DNA from: Roseicyclus sp041163945
GTDB lineage: Bacteria > Pseudomonadota > Alphaproteobacteria > Rhodobacterales > Rhodobacteraceae
NCBI GenBank assembly: GCA_041163945.1
Contig: JBEAQJ010000140.1
Span: forward strand, 1-6,758
DNA length: 6,758 nt
Reading direction: 5' to 3'
Part shown: in pieces, positions 1 through 5,374 of the stretch
Layout of the letters: every line of letters begins with the position of its first letter
Numbering within the stretch: position 1 is the stretch's first letter
The notes under the pieces: model-generated
What the model saw: the letters and a program-made list of their open reading frames with translations, nothing else
Database searches by the model: none
Told to the model about the DNA's origin: nothing
Position numbers and translations under genes: made by a program

Positions 1-761
1 TTCGGGGTCATCAATTCCACGACGCGCCGACCCTCCAGGCTGTTCTGGATCACGATCTGCTGATAGGCCGCACGGCTGGCGTTCAACACGAAAAACCCGA
101 TCAAGGCCAGCCAGACGCCCCCGAACCCACCCCCCGACAGGGCCGACAAGACCCCCAGCCCCATCAAGACCAGCGCAATCCCCGTGCCCACGGCACTGGC
201 CCGGCGCGTGGCATCCGGCATGTTGCCCGTGCGATGCCACAACCAGGCCCGCAAGACCCGCCCCCCATCCAACGGGAACGCCGGCAAAAGGTTGAAAAGC
301 GCCAACACCAGGTTGATCATCGCCAGATAGCCCAAGACCGGGCCCAGAACGCCCAAACTTGCCGCCGCCCCTTGGGCGGCCATGGCGCAGATGGCGGCCA
401 GGCCGACGCTCATGGCCGGGCCGGCCAATGCGATCCGAAATTCCGATGCGGGGCTTTTGGGGTCATCCTTCAACTCGGCCACGCCGCCGAACAGGAACAA
501 GGTGATCCCCCCGATCCCCAGCCCATCCCGACGCGCGACCAGCGAATGGGCCAGCTCATGCAAGATCAGGCTGGCAAACAAGCCCAGCATCGCCACCACC
601 GCCAGCCCCAGATAGGTCGCTTGCGACAGCCCCGGCGCGACCTGTGGGAAATAGCCCGATGACAGGCTCCAGATGATCAGCGCCGCGATCACGAACCAGC
701 TGGCATCGATGCGGATCGAAAAGCCGAACAGATCGAATAGCTTCAGGGAATGTCCGAACAT
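1..761 (-). CDS. Site-2 protease, M50 family zinc metalloprotease (C-terminus cut by window edge)
   Basis: An intramembrane or membrane-embedded zinc metalloprotease of the S2P/M50 class, which cleaves membrane-anchored substrates such as anti-sigma factors. Translating the minus strand from the ATG at 761-759 gives 253 codons with no stop. Visible signatures are the zinc-binding HELAH at about residues 68-72 and the second zinc-ligand region NLLPAFPLDGGR at about 157-168. Hydrophobic segments lie near residues 23-33, 50-67, 110-127, 139-156 and 191-208. The frame ends in VVELMTP, which resembles the first residues of a CBS domain, so the missing part probably carries CBS domains as in the Rip3-type subgroup (inference). 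The start is supported by AAGGG about 9 bases upstream. It diverges from trmB. The substrate cannot be told from the sequence. Family assignment is firm; subgroup is moderate. Confidence 0.9.
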   Translation of the reverse strand, partial: MFGHSLKLFDLFGFSIRIDASWFVIAALIIWSLSSGYFPQVAPGLSQATYLGLAVVAMLGLFASLILHELAHSLVARRDGLGIGGITLFLFGGVAELKDDPKSPASEFRIALAGPAMSVGLAAICAMAAQGAAASLGVLGPVLGYLAMINLVLALFNLLPAFPLDGGRVLRAWLWHRTGNMPDATRRASAVGTGIALVLMGLGVLSALSGGGFGGVWLALIGFFVLNASRAAYQQIVIQNSLEGRRVVELMTP

Positions 762-789
762 GGTGCGACCCTTCACGCCACAATGATTG

Positions 790-810
790 CCATAGTTAAT
801 TACAATATGG
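790..810. promoter_or_regulatory. AT-rich imperfect palindrome between divergent protease and trmB genes
   Basis: The 21-bp site has arms CCATA (790-794) and TATGG (806-810) around an AT-rich TAATTA core, in an otherwise GC-rich intergenic region. TACAAT at 801-806 matches five of six bases of a plus-strand -10 box, but no good -35 sits 16-18 bases upstream. It may be a shared operator or divergent promoter region. This is inference from base composition and symmetry only. Confidence 0.3.
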
Positions 811-879
811 CCGACCGCAAGCCATGCGGGGATTGAGACCACCGCCCCAAAGGTCTAGACCCCGACCCCATGACCGCCC

Positions 880-884
880 GAGGA
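880..884 (+). promoter_or_regulatory. Shine-Dalgarno GAGGA deciding the trmB start
   Basis: GAGGA lies 6 bases before the GTG at 891. The upstream in-frame ATG at 870 has only AAAGG about 16 bases away, which is too far. This favours GTG 891 as the initiator of trmB. Confidence 0.6.
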
Positions 885-890
885 TACGCC

Positions 891-1604
891 GTGCCGGATT
901 CCCAGCATCCTGATCGACCACCGCGCAATTTCTATGGCCGACGCCGTGGGAAACACCTGCGCGACAGCCAGGAAACCTATCTGCACCAAGATCTCGATGC
1001 GCTGAGCCCCGGCGCGGTGGATTGGGAACGCAATCCCGACCGGCACAAGCTGGATCTGGCCGCGCTGTTTGGCGGGCGCGAGGTGTGGCTTGAAATCGGG
1101 TTTGGCGGGGGGGAACACATGGTGCATCAGGCGCGCCTGAACCCGCAGATCGGCATCATCGGGTGCGAGCCTTACATCAACGGCGTGGCGATGCTGCTGG
1201 GCAAGATCCGGCGGGCAGGGGTGGACAATTTGCGCGTCTATCCGGGCGATGTGCGCGACCTGTTCGATGTGCTGCCCGATGCCGCGATTGCCCGGGCGTT
1301 TCTGCTCTACCCTGACCCTTGGCCAAAAACCCGCCACCATCGTCGCCGCTTCGTCACGCCCGACCATCTGGCACCCTTGGCGCGGGTGCTCAAACCGGGG
1401 GCAGAATTCCGGGTGGCCACCGATATTCCCGATTATGTGCGCCAGACCCTGGAGCAAGTGCCCCCACAGGGCTTCACGCGACTGCGCGCGGGGCCCGACG
1501 ATCTGCACCGTCCATGGGATGACTGGATCGCCACGCGCTACGAACAAAAGGCGCTGCGCGAAGGTCGGGTGCCCCATTACCTGAGCTTTCGCAGGCAGGG
1601 ATAA
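891..1604 (+). CDS. trmB: tRNA (guanine-N7-)-methyltransferase TrmB
   Basis: Cytoplasmic SAM-dependent enzyme that makes m7G at position 46 in the variable loop of many tRNAs (EC 2.1.1.33). From the GTG start the protein is 237 residues, the usual length for bacterial TrmB. It shows the family features in order: the N-terminal RNFYGRRRGK segment, the SAM-binding LEIGFGGGEH loop, an acidic residue after the next strand in IGCEPY, the NLRVYPGDVRD strand, the hallmark LLYPDPWPKTRHHRRRF motif, the ATDIPDY strand, and the C-terminal DDWIATRYEQKALREG segment that corresponds to the family's T-x-F/Y-E-x-(K/R) motif. GTG 891 is preferred over ATG 870 because of a well-spaced GAGGA and because conservation begins near PPRNFYG. 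The gene diverges from the protease gene and converges on the next gene with 11 bases between stops. No terminator with a T-run is visible. Confidence 0.95.
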   Translation: MPDSQHPDRPPRNFYGRRRGKHLRDSQETYLHQDLDALSPGAVDWERNPDRHKLDLAALFGGREVWLEIGFGGGEHMVHQARLNPQIGIIGCEPYINGVAMLLGKIRRAGVDNLRVYPGDVRDLFDVLPDAAIARAFLLYPDPWPKTRHHRRRFVTPDHLAPLARVLKPGAEFRVATDIPDYVRQTLEQVPPQGFTRLRAGPDDLHRPWDDWIATRYEQKALREGRVPHYLSFRRQG

Positions 1605-1615
1605 GCCCCCGGGCG

Positions 1616-2047
1616 TCAGGCGGTCGGCGGGGCATCGCAGGTTTCGAAGATCGCCACCGCGGGGGCTGCACCCGCCAGAGAAAAGCCCACACTGGCCGGG
1701 CCGGCAAAGGCGGTGGCGGTCAGATTGCGCGAAAGCCCCGCCAGAACATTGCCAAACCCCCGGTCGGTCACGGTGATTGCCCGGCCGTCGGCGGACCGGA
1801 CATGACGATCGGTGGTGATGGTCAGCGCCTCAGCGCCCTGAAACGCGATGCCAAAGATCTCGGCATCGGGCCAGGCTTCGCCATGCGCCACGGTGATCGT
1901 GTAGATCGGCCCCGTTGGATCATGGGTCAGCACCACATCGCCCGCGTCGTTGGTCAGGGTGCAGACCACGCCGACACGCCCGGCCACCCATGCGGGGGCG
2001 GCCAGTGGCCACAGGATCAACAGGATCGGCAAGATCATGCGCAGCAT
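1616..2047 (-). CDS. Small secreted protein of unknown function
   Basis: I do not recognise the family. From the ATG at 2047 the protein is 143 residues: a short charged start (MLRM), a hydrophobic core (residues 4-17) and an Ala-Pro-Ala site, giving a plausible Sec signal peptide cut after residue 19. The mature part is beta-rich in appearance (alternating hydrophobic and Thr/Val/Asp stretches). Two cysteines, Cys29 near its start and Cys137 near its end, could form a disulfide in the periplasm (inference). The frame stays open upstream to an ATG at 2173, but that would bury the signal peptide behind 42 residues and overlap the divergent gene's start, so the shorter start is preferred. An internal ATG at 2038 is also possible. 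No clear Shine-Dalgarno precedes any of them. Coding is supported by the signal peptide and GC-rich third positions; the function is unknown. Confidence 0.65.
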   Translation of the reverse strand: MLRMILPILLILWPLAAPAWVAGRVGVVCTLTNDAGDVVLTHDPTGPIYTITVAHGEAWPDAEIFGIAFQGAEALTITTDRHVRSADGRAITVTDRGFGNVLAGLSRNLTATAFAGPASVGFSLAGAAPAVAIFETCDAPPTA

Positions 2048-2071
2048 GGGCCAAAGAATGGCGCGCAAAAC

Positions 2072-2085
2072 GGGTTTTTCAACCC
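2072..2085 (-). other. Hairpin with GAAA tetraloop in the leader of the secreted-protein gene
   Basis: Read on the minus strand, GGGTT-GAAA-AACCC forms a perfect 5-bp stem closed by a GNRA-type tetraloop, ending about 24 bases before the ATG at 2047. It could be a stable 5'-leader hairpin if the transcript starts upstream of it. There is no T-run, so it is not an intrinsic terminator. It may be chance. Confidence 0.3.
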
Positions 2086-2147
2086 CGCGCCCAACCACAG
2101 GTTGACGAACCCCATCGGCTGAGGGACGCTGGCCACCATCATCATTC

Positions 2148-2153
2148 GGAGGA
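2148..2153 (+). promoter_or_regulatory. Shine-Dalgarno GGAGGA of the rhodanese gene
   Basis: GGAGGA sits 4 bases before the ATG at 2158, and the coding sequence then opens directly with a signal peptide. This fixes the start, although the frame is open much further upstream (to 1915), where it only mirrors the opposite-strand gene. Confidence 0.7.
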
Positions 2154-2157
2154 TCCC

Positions 2158-2757
2158 ATGAGAAAAGCGGCATTGGTTCTGGGTCTGATCGCCTGTCCCC
2201 TGGTGGTGCAAGCCGATCCCGTGGGGATCACCCCCGACATGATGTCAGCCCGCGTGTCCACGCCCACGGGCATGGTCGAGATCATGCGCAACCAGGACAA
2301 TGCCGCAAGGCTTGGGGATGATTGGACACTGACATCGCGGCCCTGTCCGAATTTCTGCATCCAGCCGATGATCCCCGCGCCCGGTGTCACGCCCGTGGGC
2401 GAGCTTGAGGTCATCGCCGCCTTGCAAGACCCCGACACGGTGGTGATCGACGGGCGCATTCGTCCCGAATTCATGGCCGGCACGATCCCCGGCGCGGTGT
2501 CGGTTCCCTATACCGAGGCCGCCGATCGGCTGGGCGAATTGGGCTGTGCGCCGGATTTCGATGGTTGGATCTGCGAGGGCGACATCAAGAAGGTGGTGTT
2601 GTTCTGCAACGGCCCCTGGTGCGGCCAATCCCCCACCGCCGCGCGCCGGATGATCGAGGCGGGCTTTCCCGCCGAAAACATCAGCTACTACCGGGGCGGC
2701 ATGCAGAACTGGCAGGGCCTTGGCCTGACCGTGGTCCCGGGCGGCGCGGGCGGCTAA
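2158..2757 (+). CDS. Secreted rhodanese-like domain protein
   Basis: A periplasmic single-domain rhodanese homologue; such domains carry sulfur or act in redox chemistry through a loop cysteine. The protein is 199 residues. Residues 1-19 form a Sec signal peptide (basic MRK, hydrophobic core, VQA then Asp). LIAC at 10-13 resembles a lipobox, but the hydrophobic stretch before it is very short, so lipoprotein status is unlikely. The segment after the signal has CPNFCIQPM (Cys63, Cys67). The rhodanese fold follows, with VIDGR (96-100), the GTIPGAVSVPY strand-turn (108-118) and the active-site loop FCNGPWCGQSPTAA, where Cys150 is the expected catalytic residue. Cys155 in the same loop is unusual for a classic rhodanese, as is the Cys63/Cys67 pair; together they suggest thiol-disulfide chemistry or metal binding (inference). 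Cys130 and Cys139 are further cysteines. The gene stands alone, divergent from the secreted protein gene and convergent with uvrB. The substrate is unknown. Confidence 0.88.
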   Translation: MRKAALVLGLIACPLVVQADPVGITPDMMSARVSTPTGMVEIMRNQDNAARLGDDWTLTSRPCPNFCIQPMIPAPGVTPVGELEVIAALQDPDTVVIDGRIRPEFMAGTIPGAVSVPYTEAADRLGELGCAPDFDGWICEGDIKKVVLFCNGPWCGQSPTAARRMIEAGFPAENISYYRGGMQNWQGLGLTVVPGGAGG

Positions 2758-2760
2758 GCC

Positions 2761-2804
2761 AGGGCCGGCAGGTCGGATCCGAAAACCGGGCAGCCACCGG
2801 CCCT
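2761..2804. terminator. Possible bidirectional terminator between rhodanese gene and uvrB
   Basis: AGGGCCGG (2761-2768) and CCGGCCCT (2797-2804) form a perfect 8-bp inverted repeat around a 28-base loop, in the 45-bp gap between two converging stops. The second arm overlaps the uvrB stop codon by two bases. A smaller palindrome CGGATCCG lies in the loop at 2774-2781. There is no T-run on either side, so efficiency as an intrinsic terminator is doubtful. Confidence 0.35.
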
Positions 2805-4995
2805 AGCGCCCCCGTCGTGCCTTGCCGCCGCGCTGGCCCGGCCGGCCTGCTGTCGAACGGCCGGTCATCTTCACCGCGTCTTCCACGGCCTCGGCCACGG
2901 CCGATTGGCGCGCCAGAGGGTCATCGGCCACGGCCAGTTCGACGGCTTCCAGGCGCTTGACTTCATCCCTGAGGCGGGCGGCTTCTTCGAATTCGAGGTT
3001 TTCGGCCGCCTTGCGCATCTGGGCGCGCAGGCCATCCAGATGTGCGGCCAGATTGGCGCCGACCATGGGCTTGTCGATCTTGGCGGTGACGCGCGCCATG
3101 TCGGTGTCACCCTTGTAAAGCCCGGCCAGCACGTCTTCGACGTTTTTCTTGACGGTGGCCGGCGTGATGCCGTGCGCTTCGTTGTGGGCGATCTGCTTGG
3201 CGCGCCTGCGATCGGTTTCGCGCAACGCGCGCTCCATCGAGCCGGTGATGCGGTCGGCATACATGATCACCCGGCCTTCGGCATTGCGCGCCGCCCGCCC
3301 GATGGTCTGGATCAACGAGGTTTCCGACCGCAGAAAGCCTTCCTTGTCGGCATCCAGAATGGCCACCAGGCCACATTCGGGAATATCCAGACCTTCGCGC
3401 AACAGGTTGATGCCGATCAGCACATCGAAGGCCCCGAGCCGCAGATCGCGCAGGATCTCGATGCGTTCGATCGTGTCGATGTCGGAATGCATGTAGCGCA
3501 CCCGGATGCCCTGTTCATGCAGGTATTCGGTCAGATCCTCTGCCATGCGCTTGGTCAAGGTGGTGACCAGAACGCGCATGTCGCGGGCCGCGACGCGGCG
3601 GATTTCATCAAGCAGATCGTCGACCTGCATGTGCACAGGCCGGATTTCCACGACCGGGTCCAAAAGCCCGGTGGGCCGGATCACCTGTTCGGTGAACACA
3701 CCGCCGGCCTGTTCCAGTTCCCAGGCGCTGGGCGTGGCCGACACAAAGATCGACTGGGGGCGCATCGCATCCCATTCCTCGAACTTCAGCGGCCGGTTGT
3801 CCATGCAGGACGGCAAGCGGAAGCCGTGTTCAGCCAGCGTGAATTTCCGCCGATAGTCGCCGCGATACATGCCGCCGATCTGGGGAACGGTGACATGGCT
3901 TTCATCGGCAAAGACGATGGCATTGTCGGGGATGTATTCAAACAAGGTCGGCGGGGGCTCACCCGGCGCGCGCCCTGTCAGGTAGCGGGAATAATTCTCG
4001 ATCCCGTTGCACACGCCCGTGGCCTCGAGCATTTCCAGATCGAAATTGGTGCGTTGCTCCAATCGCTGGGCTTCCAGCAGCTTGCCTTCGCCGATCAGCT
4101 GGTCCAGCCGCTGCGCCAGCTCCAGCTTGATGCCCTTGATCGCCTGCTGCATCGTGGGGCGCGGCGTGACGTAGTGCGAATTGGCATAGACGCGGACCTT
4201 GTCGAAGCTGTCGGTCTTGTGGCCGGTCAGCGGATCGAATTCGGTGATGCTTTCCAGTTCTTCCCCGAAAAACGACAGCCGCCACGCCCGGTCATCCAGA
4301 TGCGCAGGCCAGATTTCCAGGCTGTCGCCGCGCACCCGGAAACAGCCGCGCTGAAAGGCTTGGTCGTTGCGACGATATTGCTGGGCCACCAGATCGGCCA
4401 TGACCTTGCGCTGGTCGTAGCTTTGGCCGGTGAACAGGTCTTGTGTCATCGCGCCATAGGTTTCCACCGAGCCGATGCCGTAGATGCACGACACCGATGC
4501 CACGATGATCACGTCGTCGCGTTCCAACAGTGCCCGCGTGGCGGCGTGACGCATCCGGTCGATCTGTTCGTTGATCTGGGATTCCTTCTCGATATAGGTG
4601 TCGGACCGCGCCACATAGGCTTCGGGTTGGTAGTAGTCATAGTAGCTGACGAAGTATTCGACCGCGTTGTCGGGGAAAAACCCCTTGAATTCGCCATAAA
4701 GCTGGGCCGCCAGCGTCTTGTTCGGCGCAAGGATGATCGCCGGGCGCTGGGTCTGTTCGATCACCTTGGCCATGGTGAAGGTCTTGCCCGTGCCGGTCGC
4801 ACCCAGCAGCACCTGGTCGTGTTCGCCCGACAAGATCCCACCCGACAATTCGGCGATGGCCACGGGTTGGTCGCCGGCCGGTTGAAAATCGGATTGCATG
4901 ACAAAGCGCCGTCCGCCTTCCAACTTGGGCCGGGCCCGGTGCTGATCGACCGAAAGACCGGTATCGGGCATGTCCTCGGGCGAATTGTTGTGCAT
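2803..4995 (-). CDS. uvrB: Excinuclease ABC subunit UvrB
   Basis: DNA damage-verification subunit of the UvrABC nucleotide excision repair system. It receives damaged DNA from UvrA, inserts a beta-hairpin between the strands and recruits UvrC. The protein has 730 residues. Features in order: the QPAGDQPVAI start of the core (38-47), Walker A GATGTGKT (65-72), the beta-hairpin YYDYYQPEAYV (118-128), the DEAD-like Walker B variant DESH (364-367), helicase motif FVSATP (417-422), motif VI QTIGRAARN (563-571), and the C-terminal UVR coiled-coil that binds UvrC (about 651-686). A basic Arg/Gly/Lys-rich tail (about 711-730) follows. Compared with the E. coli protein there is an N-terminal extension of about 30 residues. 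The start is supported by ACGGAG 8 bases upstream, with a second in-frame ATG at residue 9 as the alternative. All expected motifs are intact and the gene appears functional. Upstream lies a repeat-rich intergenic region; no convincing alphaproteobacterial LexA box (GTTC-N7-GTTC) is present. Confidence 0.98.
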   Translation of the reverse strand: MHNNSPEDMPDTGLSVDQHRARPKLEGGRRFVMQSDFQPAGDQPVAIAELSGGILSGEHDQVLLGATGTGKTFTMAKVIEQTQRPAIILAPNKTLAAQLYGEFKGFFPDNAVEYFVSYYDYYQPEAYVARSDTYIEKESQINEQIDRMRHAATRALLERDDVIIVASVSCIYGIGSVETYGAMTQDLFTGQSYDQRKVMADLVAQQYRRNDQAFQRGCFRVRGDSLEIWPAHLDDRAWRLSFFGEELESITEFDPLTGHKTDSFDKVRVYANSHYVTPRPTMQQAIKGIKLELAQRLDQLIGEGKLLEAQRLEQRTNFDLEMLEATGVCNGIENYSRYLTGRAPGEPPPTLFEYIPDNAIVFADESHVTVPQIGGMYRGDYRRKFTLAEHGFRLPSCMDNRPLKFEEWDAMRPQSIFVSATPSAWELEQAGGVFTEQVIRPTGLLDPVVEIRPVHMQVDDLLDEIRRVAARDMRVLVTTLTKRMAEDLTEYLHEQGIRVRYMHSDIDTIERIEILRDLRLGAFDVLIGINLLREGLDIPECGLVAILDADKEGFLRSETSLIQTIGRAARNAEGRVIMYADRITGSMERALRETDRRRAKQIAHNEAHGITPATVKKNVEDVLAGLYKGDTDMARVTAKIDKPMVGANLAAHLDGLRAQMRKAAENLEFEEAARLRDEVKRLEAVELAVADDPLARQSAVAEAVEDAVKMTGRSTAGRPGQRGGKARRGR

Positions 4996-5052
4996 GGCGA
5001 CGGCTCCGTGTTCGGGATGAAATTGATCGGATTGCGCGCGGGTTCAACCCTT

Positions 5053-5073
5053 GTCACGCCGCTCGGTCACGCC
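5053..5073. repeat. Tandem GTCACGCC direct repeat upstream of uvrB
   Basis: GTCACGCC occurs at 5053-5060 and again at 5066-5073, a 13-base period. It sits 58-78 bases upstream of the uvrB ATG and beside a palindrome. It may be a regulator-binding array for uvrB or for the divergent small transcript, or may be chance. Confidence 0.4.
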
Positions 5074-5075
5074 CT

Positions 5076-5092
5076 GCGCATGGTTAATGCGC
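5076..5092. promoter_or_regulatory. Palindrome GCGCAT-N5-ATGCGC, candidate operator
   Basis: A perfect 6-bp inverted repeat with a 5-base spacer lies about 80 bases upstream of the uvrB start and about 50 bases upstream of the TTG small ORF. Its symmetry and position in a divergent intergenic region fit a dimeric regulator's site. No T-run follows directly, so a terminator is less likely. The regulator is not identifiable. Confidence 0.35.
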
Positions 5093-5140
5093 CCTTTCCG
5101 AAATCGAGACAATTTTTACAACTTTAAGGAGAATATTCCG

Positions 5141-5242
5141 TTGCCCAAAACAGGCAGGTATCATAAGTTGAACCGGCAAGCAGCAGAAGCGGTTGCCGGT
5201 CGGTTCCGACCACCCACCCACCCCTCGCTCCCTCGGGATTGA
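5141..5242 (+). CDS. 33-residue small ORF or leader peptide with TTG start
   Basis: The ORF starts with TTG at 5141 and ends at TGA 5240-5242. It is preceded by AAGGAG at 5126-5131, 9 bases upstream, the best Shine-Dalgarno in this gap and set in an AT-rich stretch. The peptide begins (M)PKTGRYHKLNRQAAEAV and ends in a Pro-rich segment; it is basic, has no hydrophobic segment, and I recognise no family. No run of a single amino acid marks it as a classic biosynthetic-operon leader. Its second half overlaps a nest of inverted repeats, and its stop codon overlaps the first bases of the 3' arm of the terminator-like stem. The frame is open upstream to 5051, but an earlier start would ignore the Shine-Dalgarno. 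It may be a regulatory leader, a small mRNA, or a chance frame inside an sRNA. Confidence 0.45.
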   Translation: MPKTGRYHKLNRQAAEAVAGRFRPPTHPSLPRD

Positions 5243-5261
5243 CCGGCAACCGTCTTTTCCC
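5172..5261 (+). terminator. Terminator-like hairpin with competing alternative stems
   Basis: Three inverted repeats share bases. Stem A: ACCGGCAA (5172-5179) with TTGCCGGT (5193-5200), 13-base loop. Stem B: GGTCGG (5198-5203) with CCGACC (5206-5211), nearly loopless. Stem C: CGGTTGCCGGTC (5190-5201) with GACCGGCAACCG (5241-5252), a perfect 12-bp match with a 39-base C-rich loop, followed at once by TCTTTTCCC (5253-5261). Stem C plus T-rich tail resembles an intrinsic terminator on the plus strand, though the loop is long and the T-run short. Stems A and C cannot form together, the arrangement seen in attenuators. The opposite strand has no T-run beyond the stem. Confidence 0.5.
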
Positions 5262-5312
5262 ACACCCGGCCGACCGAAGGGCATGTGCCGCGAGGCCGCG
5301 ACAGCATGGGTG

Positions 5313-5343
5313 TAGACAAGCCCGCGTTGCCTTTTCATATAGG
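5313..5343 (+). promoter_or_regulatory. Possible promoter of the complex I subunit gene
   Basis: TAGACA (5313-5318, five of six bases of a -35 box) is followed after 19 bases by TATAGG (5338-5343, four of six of a -10 box). Initiation near 5350 would leave a leader of about 25 bases before the ATG at 5375. The spacing is long, so confidence is low. It lies downstream of the terminator-like stem, which would make the NDUFS4-type gene independent of the small ORF. Confidence 0.35.
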
Positions 5344-5374
5344 TGGTGATGCAACAGCTGCGGACAACCGACCG

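Noticed and set aside
234..783. Several frames inside the site-2 protease region on both strands, including a minus-strand frame starting at 783
   Set aside because: They are out of frame with the protease, whose HELAH and LDGGR motifs identify the real frame.
852..861. GGTCTAGACC palindrome upstream of trmB
   Set aside because: A perfect 10-bp palindrome, but short, with no repeat elsewhere and no clear relation to a promoter.
855..1577. A 240-codon minus-strand frame opposite trmB
   Set aside because: It is the complementary shadow of trmB, which has all family motifs on the plus strand.
2102..2130. TTGACG as a -35 box for the rhodanese gene
   Set aside because: The -35 match is good, but the sequence 16-19 bases downstream has no acceptable -10 box.
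1915..2157. Upstream extension of the rhodanese frame
   Set aside because: The extension overlaps the opposite-strand secreted-protein gene, is rich in Arg/Ala/Pro shadow sequence, and would hide the signal peptide that follows a strong GGAGGA at 2148.
5042..5056. Possible LexA box upstream of uvrB (GTTC-N7-GTCA)
   Set aside because: The second half-site differs from GTTC at two of four positions, too weak to claim as an alphaproteobacterial SOS box.
2905..5127. A 740-codon open frame on the plus strand opposite uvrB
   Set aside because: It is antisense to intact uvrB and arises from GC-rich codon bias. The translation has no recognisable motif and no supporting ribosome binding site.
5285..5374. 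GTG-initiated N-terminal extension of the NDUFS4-type protein
   Set aside because: The added residues are not like the family, whose conservation begins at the ATG at 5375, and a promoter-like sequence lies inside the extension.
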